Source: Hydrangea macrophylla
Lineage: Eukaryota > Streptophyta > Magnoliopsida > Cornales > Hydrangeaceae
Direction of reading: 5' to 3'
Assembly (NCBI GenBank): GCA_033977485.1
Contig: CM066983.1
Span: 60,321,010-60,385,009, forward strand
Length of the DNA stretch: 64,000 nucleotides
The stretch's first letter is position 1, and every line of letters begins with the position of its first letter. The notes under the pieces were generated by a model. That model was not told the DNA's origin. It saw nothing but the letters and a program-made list of their open reading frames with translations, and ran no database searches. Positions 10,481 through 20,029 of this stretch are shown here, piece after piece. Position numbers and translations under genes: made by a program.

Positions 10481-10876
10481 TACCAGTATTGATTGAAAGT
10501 AGCTCCACTGCCACACGTATTAATAACCAACTTGATATATATAAAATTCTGGGGCTACATACATTATTATTATTTTTTTGCTAAATATACCACCTTCATT
10601 TATAAATTTTTCACTTTTTAACACTGTATGATTATGTGTAGCATAAAAGATGGTATATTTGACCCAATTTAAAAAAATTAGGAAGAATGGCATTAACATT
10701 TGGAATGAAGAAAGAGGGTGTCGTAATTCTTCAAAAAATCCAAGGGCACATGCGTCATTTCAAGATGTTAGTTGGCTAGCTATTTGAGCGCTTGCTCCTT
10801 TATAAGCTGGGTTGCCCCAGCTTGTAGAAATCGCGAAGGATTTGCCCGCGTTTGCAATTCGATTTAGAGTAATATT

Positions 10877-11020
10877 TGGGTACTAATAAATTTCACTAAC
10901 ACTTATATCCATACTCTATCTTTCACTTAGTGGCCTTGTGGGATCCTGTGGGCTTCTTAGTACCACTAGGAGAGAGACAGAGTGTGGGTGTGAGTGTTGG
11001 TAAAATTTATTAGTGTCCCT
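10877..11020. mobile_element. foldback MITE, copy c
   Basis: It begins after GAGTAATATTT. The left arm GGGTACTAATAAATTTCACT is inverted on the right as TAAAATTTATTAGTGTCCC. The centre holds the same GTGGGATCC word as the other copies. Confidence 0.65.
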
Positions 11021-11136
11021 AGCATTGTTGTTCGATTTAATAATAGGATTGGATTGCAGCTTCAACGTTGCGCCAAACAGGTTAATAATAAGTTTTGACT
11101 TTGATACATATATATATATATATATGAGTAATACTT

Positions 11137-11282
11137 GGGACACACCCAAAGATAACTTTTGCAACACAACTCAAAAGACGTGTCTATTTCTGTCTTGTGT
11201 CACTGTAGAGTCTAGTGGCATCACAAAAGAGATATAGACATATATTTTCAATTACGTCCTAAAAATTGTGTCTTGTGTGTCC
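11137..11282. mobile_element. foldback MITE, copy d (related, diverged)
   Basis: It has the leader GAGTAATACTT, left end GGGACACACC and right end GTGTGTCC, with an internal partial inverted repeat around GTGTCTATTTCTGTCTTGTG. It is probably a different subfamily, and its borders are approximate. Confidence 0.5.
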
Positions 11283-11299
11283 GAATCTTTTACAATGTA

Positions 11300-11679
11300 C
11301 TCCCTCCGTCCCTTTTTTAGAGTCCTATATTCCATTTTAGGATGTCCTAAAATTAGTATTTATTTTCCTAAATTGGTACACAATTTTTACTTACTTTTTA
11401 ATACTACCCTTCCTTGAAATCTACACCAAGATAAAACTAAAAAAGTTATTACAATAATTAGGGGCAATTGTTGAAAGTAGGTGTAGATTCTTTTTGTTCC
11501 CTTAATAAGTTAAGTTCCTAAAAATGTACTCAATAAATTGGTATGAGACTAAATACACCATCTTTTCTGCTAAATTCACTAGCCTGTAATATTAAAAGAT
11601 GAAAATTTTATTAATAAATATGATATATTTAGCAAAAAAGTGATATATTTAGCCTTACACATAAAAGGGACGGAGGAAG
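11300..11679. mobile_element. Stowaway-like MITE (Tc1/mariner type)
   Basis: The ends CTCCCTCCGTCCC and GGGACGGAGGAAG are inverted repeats and the element is flanked by TA on both sides (11298-11299 and 11680-11681). This end sequence is the hallmark of plant Stowaway MITEs. The interior matches the copy at 42643-42893 but has an extra segment of about 120 bp near 11540-11660. Confidence 0.85.
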
Positions 11680-11681
11680 TA

Positions 11682-12587
11682 TATTTTGTTTTCGCTAAAC
11701 TTTACTATGTATAGACACACTGCAAGTTTTACTAAACATAGTAAAGGAGGACCGGCCTTCAAGTTAGGGGTGGGGACCACCAAAAAGCTAGAATCTTACA
11801 CGTGGCATAATCACGTGGAGGTGAGATAAGGGTGGTACAGAGCTACTGATGGCAAGGGTGGTCATGTCTGTGTCTGTGTGTGTGCGAGTCCTTGAAAGAG
11901 GTGTGTGTCGTAGCCCTATTTTATGCATCCCACGTCACGTTCTGTTTGGAGAGGGAAAGAGAAAAAGAGGAGAGAGATAGAAAGACAGATGTGGGATGGA
12001 GGGACGGCAGTGCCACAGAATATTGTAGAGAACAGAGAGAGAGAGAGTGAAGGACAAACTTTTTAGGGAGAGGATATAAATAAGGGTTTATAGGATTCAG
12101 TAACTTTTTGTGCAATGTTTAATATTTATGTGTCAATTTCTACGGAGTAACTTTTAAATTATTTTTGGGATTATTAGACATTAGTCATATTTTAGTATTA
12201 TTTTTAAAAGTCAAACAATTACTTTTTACATATTAACAAAATATCCATTACAATTTAAAAAATTGCAAAGACATCAAAACTTGAGTTTTTTCAAATATTA
12301 AACAAAAACTCTTCTTTTTTGGACAAATTTGTCCTTATCCAACCTTGGTAGACCGTGTATGTAAAATATATGTACATATATATATACACATACTCCATTT
12401 CGGTGTCCCTTCTTCTCCAACCTTCATGTGTGTATATATACATACATATACACACGCACACCCTATTTCTGGGTTTATTTTTTTAAAGCAAAAAAGGAGA
12501 GGAGATGATTAAGATATAAGAGAGGACTGGAAGATCTGTACTGGAGAGGAGACCAAAAAAGAGAAAAAAAAATAAAGGGTCTTATTA
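11682..12587. other. non-coding DNA between MITEs
   Basis: I see no gene. GA-rich tracts (11945-12060) and TA microsatellites (12360-12460) are present. A G-box (CACGTGG) lies near 11800 and again near 11814, without a gene to attach it to. Confidence 0.5.
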
Positions 12588-12732
12588 GGGGCACAAATAA
12601 ATTCCACTAATACTTACTAACACACTCTATCTCTCTCCTAGTAATACTGCGGGATCCACTGCGGACCCCACAGTGCCACTAGGAGAGATATAGAGTGTGT
12701 TAGTAAATGTTAGTGGAATTTGTTCGTGCCCC
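12588..12732. mobile_element. foldback MITE, copy e (inverted orientation)
   Basis: This is the clearest hairpin of the family. The left arm GGGGCACAAATAAATTCCAC... and the inverted right arm match over about 55 bp with few mismatches, round a GC-rich centre. The family leader is on the right here (AAATATTACTC), so the copy is inverted relative to a, b and c. Confidence 0.8.
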
Positions 12733-12911
12733 AAATATTACTCAAAAAGAAATCACTTGTTCTCTCTCTACATACCCATTTTTCCCCTCTCGTGAAAGAT
12801 GACAACCCATTTGAGTGTTTAATGGCGATTATAGAGTTCAATATGTAATACCCTGTATTTTCAGGTATATATATCCCTAGTACTTTTCCTAGCCTATGGG
12901 TAAGTTTGCAT

Positions 12912-13030
12912 CCCAATCGATTGGCATCATATACTAATCGATTGCGACTTTTGAGAGCCCAATTGATTGACCTTATTCCAATCGATTGGATATTTAACCA
13001 ATCGATTGCCTTCTGGTCCCAATCGATTGG
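12912..13030. repeat. CAATCGATTG array 1 in the first LTR
   Basis: Six copies of CAATCGATTG or one-base variants lie about 18-25 bp apart. The 10-mer is a perfect palindrome; with its usual flanks (CCAATCGATTGG) it carries a CCAAT word on both strands. Confidence 0.85.
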
Positions 13031-13512
13031 GAGTAGCTGGACTTGGCCACCTCGTCTGATTTGTGTGGTTGCGATTGTTTCCCTCTCCCTATATATACCC
13101 CTCTCCTTATACTTATATATGTTTACTTGTGTGTGTGTGTTTGAGAGAGAGAGTTATATACTCTCATATATATAAACACACATATATATTGTATATATAT
13201 ACACACATACACTCTCGAGTTAGAGAGAGAGGAAGGAAAAGAAGAAGAGCAAAGAAGGAGAGGAGACCAGAGATGAAGAGAAGAAGAAGAGGAGACCAGA
13301 GAGAGCAGAGAAGGATAGGAGAGAGATCACCCACCATAGCCGGTACGGAGCTCGAGATGGCGTCACCGGAACGCCGGAGAGAGGTGAGTTTCATTAATTC
13401 ACTCAAATGATTGTTTTTGAGATGTTTGTATGTGTTTAATAACATGCATGGAAGAGGAAAGAACCCTCAACGTTTTTTATATAAAAACCAACAGTTTCTG
13501 AGGAAGAAGACA

Positions 13513-13645
13513 TAGTTCAATCGATTGCCATTGGATCCAATCGATCGGATAATTTCCTAATCGATTCCCATGAATTCCAATCGATTGCTATCCCAATCGA
13601 TTGGCATTGTTTCCAATCGATTGCCATGTTTGGTCAATCGATTGG
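13513..13645. repeat. CAATCGATTG array 2 in the first LTR
   Basis: Seven copies, including the variants AATCGATCGG and AATCGATTCC, have the same spacing as array 1. The usual continuation is GCCAT, GGCAT or GGATA. The two arrays flank a 480-bp core with TATATA runs and a GA-rich tract. Confidence 0.85.
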
Positions 13646-13961
13646 ATATGAGCAGAATGTTATTTTGTTTTATGCTTATGATATATCAGACTTGTTAATA
13701 GTTGTACCATATGTGTTATTGCGATATGTGGATAAGATATATATGTGCTATGTCAGGACTAGACTTATATGCAATAATTGTTAAGATTACAAGATGAATT
13801 ATTCTATGTTAACTGTTGATATGAGATGAAATGTTTAATTGTTATATGTTACTATTGATAAGCTAAATAGTAGAACATAACACAACTACATGTTAATAAT
13901 CAGTAATGAATAGATATGATGAATACAGAGCATGTGGTAATTCTTGTATCTAGAGTAATGC

Positions 13962-14316
13962 CAGTGTTTTGAAAACCGGACCGGTCATCGAACCGGAAAA
14001 ATCACTGGGTCACGGGTCACTGGTTCAACCGTTGGGTCAACCAGAATTGAACCGTGATGTCATAATTATGTAATAAATATTAATAATAATATAAAATATA
14101 AAAATATAAATAAAATAAAATAAAAAAATCAAAATTTTTCGAGTTTCCGGTTCTATTGCCGGTTTTACCGGTTCAACCGCCGGGTTTTTCGGTTTTCACA
14201 AAATAGCTCGGTTTTTGGTATTTTTCAGTTTTTCGGTTCGAACCGGTTCGTTTCTTCAACCGGTCGACGGTTCAACCGGTTCAACTGGCCGGGCCGGTCC
14301 GATTTTGAAAACAGTG
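13962..14316. mobile_element. hAT-type MITE
   Basis: This is a 355-bp non-coding element with inverted ends (CAGTGTTTTGAAAACCGGAC and its near complement ending CAGTG) and a perfect 8-bp target duplication AGTAATGC at 13954-13961 and 14317-14324. The interior has runs of ACCGG and GGTTCAACCGG words. An 8-bp duplication is typical of hAT elements. Confidence 0.88.
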
Positions 14317-14353
14317 AGTAATGCATTTCACGACATGTGGTCAGTATACATGG

Positions 14354-14853
14354 TCATGATGCCAAAAATTGGTAAGAGTAAAGTAGAGCAATTTAAGGAG
14401 AGAGAGAGAGAGAGTGAGAGACTATTTTTTGTATGTGGTTCGGCCCTGTTAATGAAGGTACCTACGTCCACGGGTGTGTCTGAGCACATTCACTAGCAGA
14501 TCACCCGCGGGCCTGGTGAGCCAACAAAGAGGGGCGGCACTCCCAGTAATACCGGCCGGGTGTACGCATATAATGGTGAATTTTGTAGAGGTGTTGTGTA
14601 GACTCAAGAGTTGGCCGCTCCCTCAATGGGGGGTGAGTGGTCTCTTTTATAGATGCAAGAGACCTACTCATACATGGATAAGGAAATATAATCCTATTAG
14701 GGTGTGATTGACACCAATCAAGTAAGTTTCCTAATTGTATTAGGATTGATTGACATTAATTGTGGGAGTTTCCCAATTGGATTAGGAAATAGATGCACTT
14801 TCCATTAGTCTTCTAGCTTGAGTAGGAAACTGCCCATAATTTTGGGCGTATCA
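14354..14853 (-). repeat. 3' LTR of the gag-only element
   Basis: It matches 17442-17941. Its outer terminus reads TCATGATGCC where the other copy reads TGATGATGCC, so the terminal dinucleotide is mutated at the outer edge. Confidence 0.88.
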
Positions 14854-14868
14854 GCTGCCCCCCATTTC
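14854..14868 (-). other. polypurine tract of the gag-only element
   Basis: On the minus strand GAAATGGGGGGCAGC runs directly into the 3' LTR start. Confidence 0.75.
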
Positions 14869-15640
14869 CAAGATTGGCCAGATGCTACATCGGGGCAAGT
14901 TTGGAAATCAGTTTGATGTTACTTGCCGCTGTCTGAGTGCTTGTGGAAGCTGCCTCGAGGCTTTTGAGCCTGATGAGTCCTCGGGAACTGACTGAGAGGT
15001 GAGACCCAGCCTAGCTCGGGACCTTTAGTTGCTCGGGAACTGACCGGGAGTTGAGACCCAGCCTAATTCGGAGTCTTTTTGCTTGAGTTAGCTTCCAGTA
15101 TGGTTATCTTCTGCCTGTAAACCTTCGTCAAGGCTGTGGGTAGAAGGATTTTACCATGTTGGACAAGCCGACCTAAAGCGTATTGCTCTAGGGTCCTTTT
15201 TACTGTTAACTCCCCAGGATGGTTGTCTTCTACCCGGCCAGCCTTCGTCAAGACTGTTGGGAGAAGAGCTTGACCATGTTGGTGGAGCCGACCTAAATCA
15301 CGTTGCTTTAGGGTCCTTTTACTCCTCTATCGTCGGCCAACCTAAGAGATTTTAGTCACCTCTATCGTCGGTCTGGACCTAAGTGGAGTTAATGTCTCTG
15401 AGTACTGTAGGTGCTCGGGTTGTCCAAGATTTTGACTTGGTTATCCGCGAGGCCTGTAAATACCCGGTATGATTACCTGTTTAGTTCACTGCGCCATCTT
15501 GCCCCCCAAGCTTTCGCTAAGACAAGGGTCTTATAGAGGCTATGATCTGTAGGTAACCGACCTGGAACATGGTGGTTGCAGGGTCTTTTGAAGCTTGCCA
15601 TCATCAGCCACCTAGGAGGTTTGCCTCCATCGTCGGCTGG
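14869..15640 (-). other. non-coding part of the gag-only element with diverged repeats
   Basis: No convincing protein is seen. Words such as GAGACCCAGCCTA, CATGTTGG and CTTCGTCAAG recur two to three times as loosely spaced duplicates, giving a degenerate repeat structure in place of pol. Confidence 0.55.
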
Positions 15641-15651
15641 ACCTAAGCGAA

Positions 15652-15840
15652 GCCGATGCCTCGGGCGTGACCCCGAGGTCTTTGGTGCCTGGGTTCGGAG
15701 CCCGAGGTCTTTTTTAGTGCCTGAGTTCGGAGCTCGAGGTCTTTGGATGCCTCGGGGTTAGGCCCGAGGTCTTTTTATATGCCTCGGGGTTAGGCCCGAG
15801 TTCTTTTTATATGCTCGGGGTTAGGCCCGAGGTCTTTGGA
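15652..15840. repeat. tandem repeat CCCGAGGTCTTT
   Basis: About six copies of a 30-33 bp unit are present, with the core GGGGTTAGGCCCGAGGTCTT in the later ones and a diverged form in the earlier ones. They lie inside the gag-only element. Confidence 0.75.
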
Positions 15841-15962
15841 TGAGCTCTCTGACAATCGGTGGAGCCTCACGTAGTGATCAGGCAAGTATTGTTGTAGTCG
15901 GGCTCATCTAAAATGATGGAGACAGGAGGTCGGATCAGGATAGTTGTGCTTCTGACTTCTCT

Positions 15963-16160
15963 GAACTGGAGGCAAAGTCGGAACTGTTTGATCCTGACCG
16001 ATGTGAACTGGAGATCGGGCCGGGGCTGTCGGACTCAGACCACTGCGAACTGGAGGTCGGGTCGGGGCTGCCGGGCTCAGACCGCTGCGAACTGGAGGTC
16101 GGGTCGGGGCTGCCGGGCTCAGACCGCTGCGAACTGGAGGTCGGGTCGGGACTGCCGGAC
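15963..16160. repeat. 42-bp tandem repeat
   Basis: Four to five copies of a 42-bp unit are present, two of them nearly identical (16046-16130), with core GAACTGGAGGTCGGGTCGGG. Because 42 is a multiple of three, one plus-strand frame reads a 14-residue repeat. That frame is opposite to gag and I do not believe it is a gene. Confidence 0.8.
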
Positions 16161-16216
16161 CCTGCCTGCTGTGAGCCGAAGGAACTGTCAGAATTCCCGG
16201 GCTGATCTCGCTTCCG

Positions 16217-17380
16217 CTAATTTCTAGAAAACTCGTTGCTTTCTTGCCCGGTGTCTTTGGTCTTCAGAAACTCTTCAGTGTCAATGTATTTTCCAACCCT
16301 CTCAGAGAGCTCGACCAAAGTTTCCGGTCGGTTTCTGTGGAACGACGCGGCGCACTTGGTGTATTGAACTCCCGAGCAGAAGGCTATGATGGCGATTGTC
16401 TCGTTCAAATTGCGGATTTGAAGCTTCTGTTGGTTGAACCGGTTGGTGAACTCCTTGAGGGACTCATTATTCCGTTGTCTGACTGTTAGTAGTTGCATGT
16501 CTGGCTTTGGCCGCTCATGCATACCGGCGAACTGGTTGATGAACTGCTTGCTGAGTTGTTTGAAACTGCAGACCGATCGGGGCTCCAAGGAGTAGAACCA
16601 CTGCATGGCCGGGCCTTTCAAAGTGCTGGGGAAGGCTAGGCAGTGTAGCTCATCGGAGTTGGTGGCTAGGGCCATCTGAGCCTTATAGGTTCGGACGTGG
16701 TCGATCGGGCTTCCCGAGCCGCTGTATGAATCTAGCCGAGGCTGCTTGAATTTGCGCGGGATAGAGAACCTCGTGATCTGGCTGGAGAATGGTGACTCTG
16801 TCTCGGTATTGGCTTGATTCGGAACACAGTTTTGACCAAGCTTTTTGGCCACTCCGTCGATCTGTTTCTTCAAGTCCTTGATTCGGGCTTCCACTCCTTC
16901 CCGATCGGTATCTGAGGAGCTGGTCGGGTTGGTAGAAGAGGCTTCTTCATGGCAGGGTGTTGTCCTCTGGGATCGGGCTCTGCTATGACTCCGGGTAACC
17001 GTTCGCCTAGGGACGACTTGGCTCTTGACCGAGTGACCCTGGACTGATTCCCGGGCCATACGCTCCTGCCTTTCCTCTCGGGCAGCACGCCCACTGTTGA
17101 TGTCTCTGGCATCCTCAACATGGGACAGGTTGGCTCGGGTCCGTTGTCCGGTCAAGATCGATTCTCGACCGTACGCAATGTTCCCGGGTCGTTTCCCGGC
17201 CACTGGAGGATTGCTTTGCTGGGCTAGCAGTGCTTGGATCTGTTGCTGGATTTGACGCTGGCCCTCCAAGAGTTGTGTGAGGGTTGCGGTGATTAGCTCA
17301 TATGTCGGGACTGCTGCAGTCGACGCCGGGGCCGAAGGAACATCCCGGTCGGACTGCTGCGCAGCCTTCTTTGGTGGCAT
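16217..17380 (-). CDS. gag: Gag protein of the gag-only element
   Basis: This is an uninterrupted 387-codon frame. The N-terminal 120 residues are Ala/Gln-rich (for example QIQQQIQALLAQQ) followed by an Arg/Ser-rich stretch. Residues 215-380 match the plant retrotransposon gag domain (PF03732 type): a start like PRLDSYSGSGSPIDHVRTY, then MQWFYSLEPRSV, QFINQFAG and RQRNNESLKEFTNRFNQQ. This is a capsid-like structural protein expected to form particles with a helper element's enzymes. It ends without a CCHC zinc knuckle, so it is shorter than a full gag. It starts at ATG 60 bases inside the primer-binding site. The open frame next to missing pol makes this a typical TR-GAG. Confidence 0.88.
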   Translation of the reverse strand: MPPKKAAQQSDRDVPSAPASTAAVPTYELITATLTQLLEGQRQIQQQIQALLAQQSNPPVAGKRPGNIAYGRESILTGQRTRANLSHVEDARDINSGRAAREERQERMARESVQGHSVKSQVVPRRTVTRSHSRARSQRTTPCHEEASSTNPTSSSDTDREGVEARIKDLKKQIDGVAKKLGQNCVPNQANTETESPFSSQITRFSIPRKFKQPRLDSYSGSGSPIDHVRTYKAQMALATNSDELHCLAFPSTLKGPAMQWFYSLEPRSVCSFKQLSKQFINQFAGMHERPKPDMQLLTVRQRNNESLKEFTNRFNQQKLQIRNLNETIAIIAFCSGVQYTKCAASFHRNRPETLVELSERVGKYIDTEEFLKTKDTGQESNEFSRN

Positions 17381-17420
17381 ATTGATCAGTCAAGAATTTG
17401 TTGATGCGAAGAATTGTCGT

Positions 17421-17439
17421 TTCCCACAGACGGCGCCAA
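17421..17439 (-). other. primer-binding site of the gag-only element
   Basis: On the minus strand TTGGCGCCGTCTGTGGGAA lies just inside the 5' LTR. TGGCGCCGTCTGTGGGAA is a primer site often seen in plant LTR elements. I did not verify which tRNA it matches. Confidence 0.8.
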
Positions 17440-17441
17440 GC

Positions 17442-17941
17442 TGATGATGCCAAAAATTGGTAAGAGTAAAGTAGAGCAATTTAAGGAGAGAGAGAGAGAG
17501 AGTGAGAGACTATTTTTTGTATGTGGTTCGGCCCTGTTAATGAAGGTACCTACGTCCACGGGTGTGTCTGAGCACATTCACTAGCAGATCACTGGCGGGC
17601 CTGGTGAGCCAACAAAGAGGGGCGGCACTCCCAGTAATACCGGCCGGGTGTACGCATATAATGGTGAATTTTGTAGAGGTGCTGTGTAGACTCAAGAGTT
17701 GGCCGCCCCCTCAATGGGGGGTGAGTGGTCTCTTTTATAGATGCAAGAGACCTACTCATACATGGATAAGGAAATATAATCCTATTAGGGTGTGATTGAC
17801 ACCAATCAAGTAAGTTTCCTAATTGTATTAGGATTGATTGACATTAATTGTGGGAGTTTCCCAATTGGATTAGGAAATAGATGCACTTTCCATTAGTCTT
17901 CTAGCTTGAGTAGGAAACTGCCCATAATTTTGGGCGTATCA
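17442..17941 (-). repeat. 5' LTR of the gag-only element
   Basis: 500 bp, matching 14354-14853. On the minus strand it starts TGATACGCCC and ends GGCATCATCA. It has a GA run near 17487-17503. Confidence 0.88.
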
Positions 17942-18640
17942 CATGGGATAGTGATGTGAAGAGATAAGGCAATATGATGAGAAATGGGAACTGTGGCTTA
18001 TGTGGGATATGAGATATGTATACTGTGGATCCGTGGGATCAACGGCTAACGAGTCGGGTGGACATAGTGTGGTTAGAGTTCCTAGTGCTCCTTTCTCTGT
18101 TGAAGACGTCTAGTGTACTATTGACGATTACATCCGGCTAGTGCTCTCATGTATTCTCAGCTGTGTAGACGACCAGTGAGGGTATACGCATCATTGAAGA
18201 TGTACGATGTGCCGTTCTATCGTTTACAGATAGGTGGAACCGTGTAGACTACCGGTAACCCTATCAAGGGATTGTAGGACCTGCTGCCTAATCGGGTGAT
18301 TCCGATTAGCATTATTGTATCGACAAATGGTTACAGAGTTTGATAGAGATATGAATATGAGTATGAATATGAATATGGTGAATGAATACGGAAATAAATA
18401 TGAATATGAAAATGGTTTAGTAAGACAATTGTTCAGTCGTGGATTCAGTGTCCCGACGTAAAGATAGATGAGTTGCATGGGTTACATGCATGGATTTGGT
18501 GAATACGTGATGAGATATTTATACCATGATCGTTTTTATTGTTTTCATTTAATAATATTGTAATACCCTAAATTTGTGGAGAGTATTAATAAATAAAACT
18601 TCATTCTATAAACATTTCTTTCTTTTGGTGAAATTTGGTT

Positions 18641-18833
18641 ACCAATCGATTGCCATTTATCCCAATCAATTGACACTTTTTAATAACAATCGATTGACAT
18701 GTTCCCAATCGATTGTCATCTTACCGACTAAAATTGATTACGTGTCAACATACCAATCGATTGACATTTATCCCAATCGATTGCCTTCTAATATCTGTTG
18801 CCAATCGATTGACTTGTGTCCTAATCGATTGAC
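18641..18833. repeat. CAATCGATTG array 1 in the second LTR
   Basis: About eight copies of the palindrome or one-base variants lie 18-26 bp apart, usually continuing as GACAT or GCCAT. This matches array 1 of the first LTR in position. Confidence 0.85.
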
Positions 18834-19316
18834 ATAAGCTGAGACAAGTTTTCTTCTTTTCTTTAGCTTTGAACGTGTGGCACTCTTACACCTCTATACA
18901 TATATGTATCTTTTTTAGGCCTTGGGTCTATTTGGTTGGTTTTTGGTTGAGAGAGAGCTTGTTTATCATATATATATATACTCATCCATACATATATCTA
19001 TATATCTATATCTATACACACACACTCCCCTTTGGCAGAGAAAAGAACAAGAAGAAGAGAAGAACAAGGAAAAGAGAAGAAAAAGAGATAGAGAAGAGAG
19101 AGAGAGCTGAGGCAGAGAAGAGAGAAAGAGGAGGAAAGAGAGAGCTTTGGTTTTTCAAACTCACACACACCCAAACACACCCTTGTTGAGTTTCTAACTC
19201 ACTTGGTCCCTATATTTAAAGTTTTTACAAGTTATTATGAAGCTTAGACGTGTTTATATGCATGAGGTGTACATTTATATATGTTGTTTTTGTATTCTGC
19301 TGGTGAAGATGACGTG

Positions 19317-19573
19317 CCAATCGATTAGCATAATTACCAATCGATTGCCATCAGTCTGGACCCAATCGATTGGATAGAATTCCAATCAATTGACATTGTT
19401 TCAGACCCAATCGATTGCCATTGTTAGCAATCGATTTTCATTATTTTTATCGCAATCGATTGGACAGAATTCCAATCGATTGACATTATTTATTCCCAAT
19501 CGATTGCCATGAGTAGCAATCGATTGACACAGTTTTTATCCCAATCCATTTAACCTTATACCAATCGATTGGT
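19317..19573. repeat. CAATCGATTG array 2 in the second LTR
   Basis: About twelve copies or close variants. The array ends 13 bp before the CACTA insertion at 19588. The core between the arrays again holds TATATA runs (18968-19020) and a GA-rich tract (19040-19145). Confidence 0.85.
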
Positions 19574-19604
19574 ATGGGCAGAACATGCACTACACCATAT
19601 GGGC

Positions 19605-19760
19605 AAATTTGTAACAGATTGGTTTTTTGATTTGTAACGGATAACCCGTTACTAATTTGTAACGGATATTCCCGTTACAAATTTAGAAAAATTGTTACTA
19701 ATTACCATTATTTTGGTTACTTAAGTTGTATTTATTTTGGTAACGTTTATATCCGTTACA
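19605..19760. repeat. left subterminal repeats of CACTA 1
   Basis: Several copies of GTAACGG and CCGTTAC in both orientations, some joined as small inverted repeats such as GTAACGGATATTCCCGTTAC. In En/Spm such repeats bind the TNPA protein. Confidence 0.75.
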
Positions 19761-19916
19761 ATATTGATAAAAAAAAATAATAAAAATAAAAAATAATTTT
19801 GATAACTAAAACCATCGGGCTCTAGGTATCTCACTTGTTTCACAAAAAAAAAAAAATAGAAAGGAGAGAGAAAGGAGAAAGGGAGAAAGGAGAAAGGGAG
19901 AAAGGAGAGTGGAGCT

Positions 19917-20018
19917 GACCCTACCCCGCCGCCGGTCCCACCCAGCCGGTGACCCTACCCCGCCGCCTGTCCCACCCAGCCGGCGACCCTACCCCGCCGC
20001 CGGTCCCACCCAGCCGGC
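19917..20018. repeat. 34-bp GC-rich tandem repeat in CACTA 1
   Basis: Three exact-length copies (starts 19917, 19951 and 19985) of a unit beginning GACCCTACCCCGCCGCC. 34 is not a multiple of three, so the proline-rich frames across it are chance. Confidence 0.85.
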
Positions 20019-20029
20019 GACCTCACGCC

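Larger units (their letters stand above)
14354..17941 (-). mobile_element. gag-only non-autonomous LTR retrotransposon (TR-GAG type)
   Basis: Two 500-bp LTRs (14354-14853 and 17442-17941) differ at only about five sites and enclose 2.6 kb. The orientation is minus: the primer-binding site lies beside the right LTR, a gag gene runs leftward, and the polypurine tract lies beside the left LTR. The 5-bp target duplication CATGG occurs at 14349-14353 and 17942-17946. There is no protease, reverse transcriptase or integrase. The stretch after gag is tandem repeats instead of pol. It inserted into the truncated LTR that starts at 12844. Confidence 0.9.
12844..18558 (+). mobile_element. truncated LTR of a Ty3/gypsy-type element (CAATCGATTG family), interrupted twice
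   Basis: The LTR starts TGTAATACCC, like the complete relative at 18559. Like that copy it has two arrays of the palindrome CAATCGATTG separated by a TA- and GA-rich core. With the MITE (13962-14316) and the gag-only element (14354-17941) removed, about 1.75 kb remains, against about 2.3 kb for the copy at 18559, so the 3' part is missing. It stops exactly where the second LTR begins. The second element may have inserted into it, with the missing end lying beyond the nested block, or the end may be deleted. Confidence 0.65.

Noticed and set aside
13063..13410. 115-residue ORF in the first LTR core
   Set aside because: It is a translation of TA and GA microsatellites (Tyr/Ile and Arg/Lys runs).
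15913..16227. Plus-strand ORF with a 14-residue repeat
   Set aside because: It exists only because the 42-bp tandem repeat is a multiple of three. It is antisense to the element and has no known protein match.
12912..19573. CRISPR-like array of short repeats
   Set aside because: The repeat is a 10-base palindrome with 8-16 base gaps that are themselves repetitive, in plant LTR DNA. There are no cas genes, and spacer size and uniformity do not fit.
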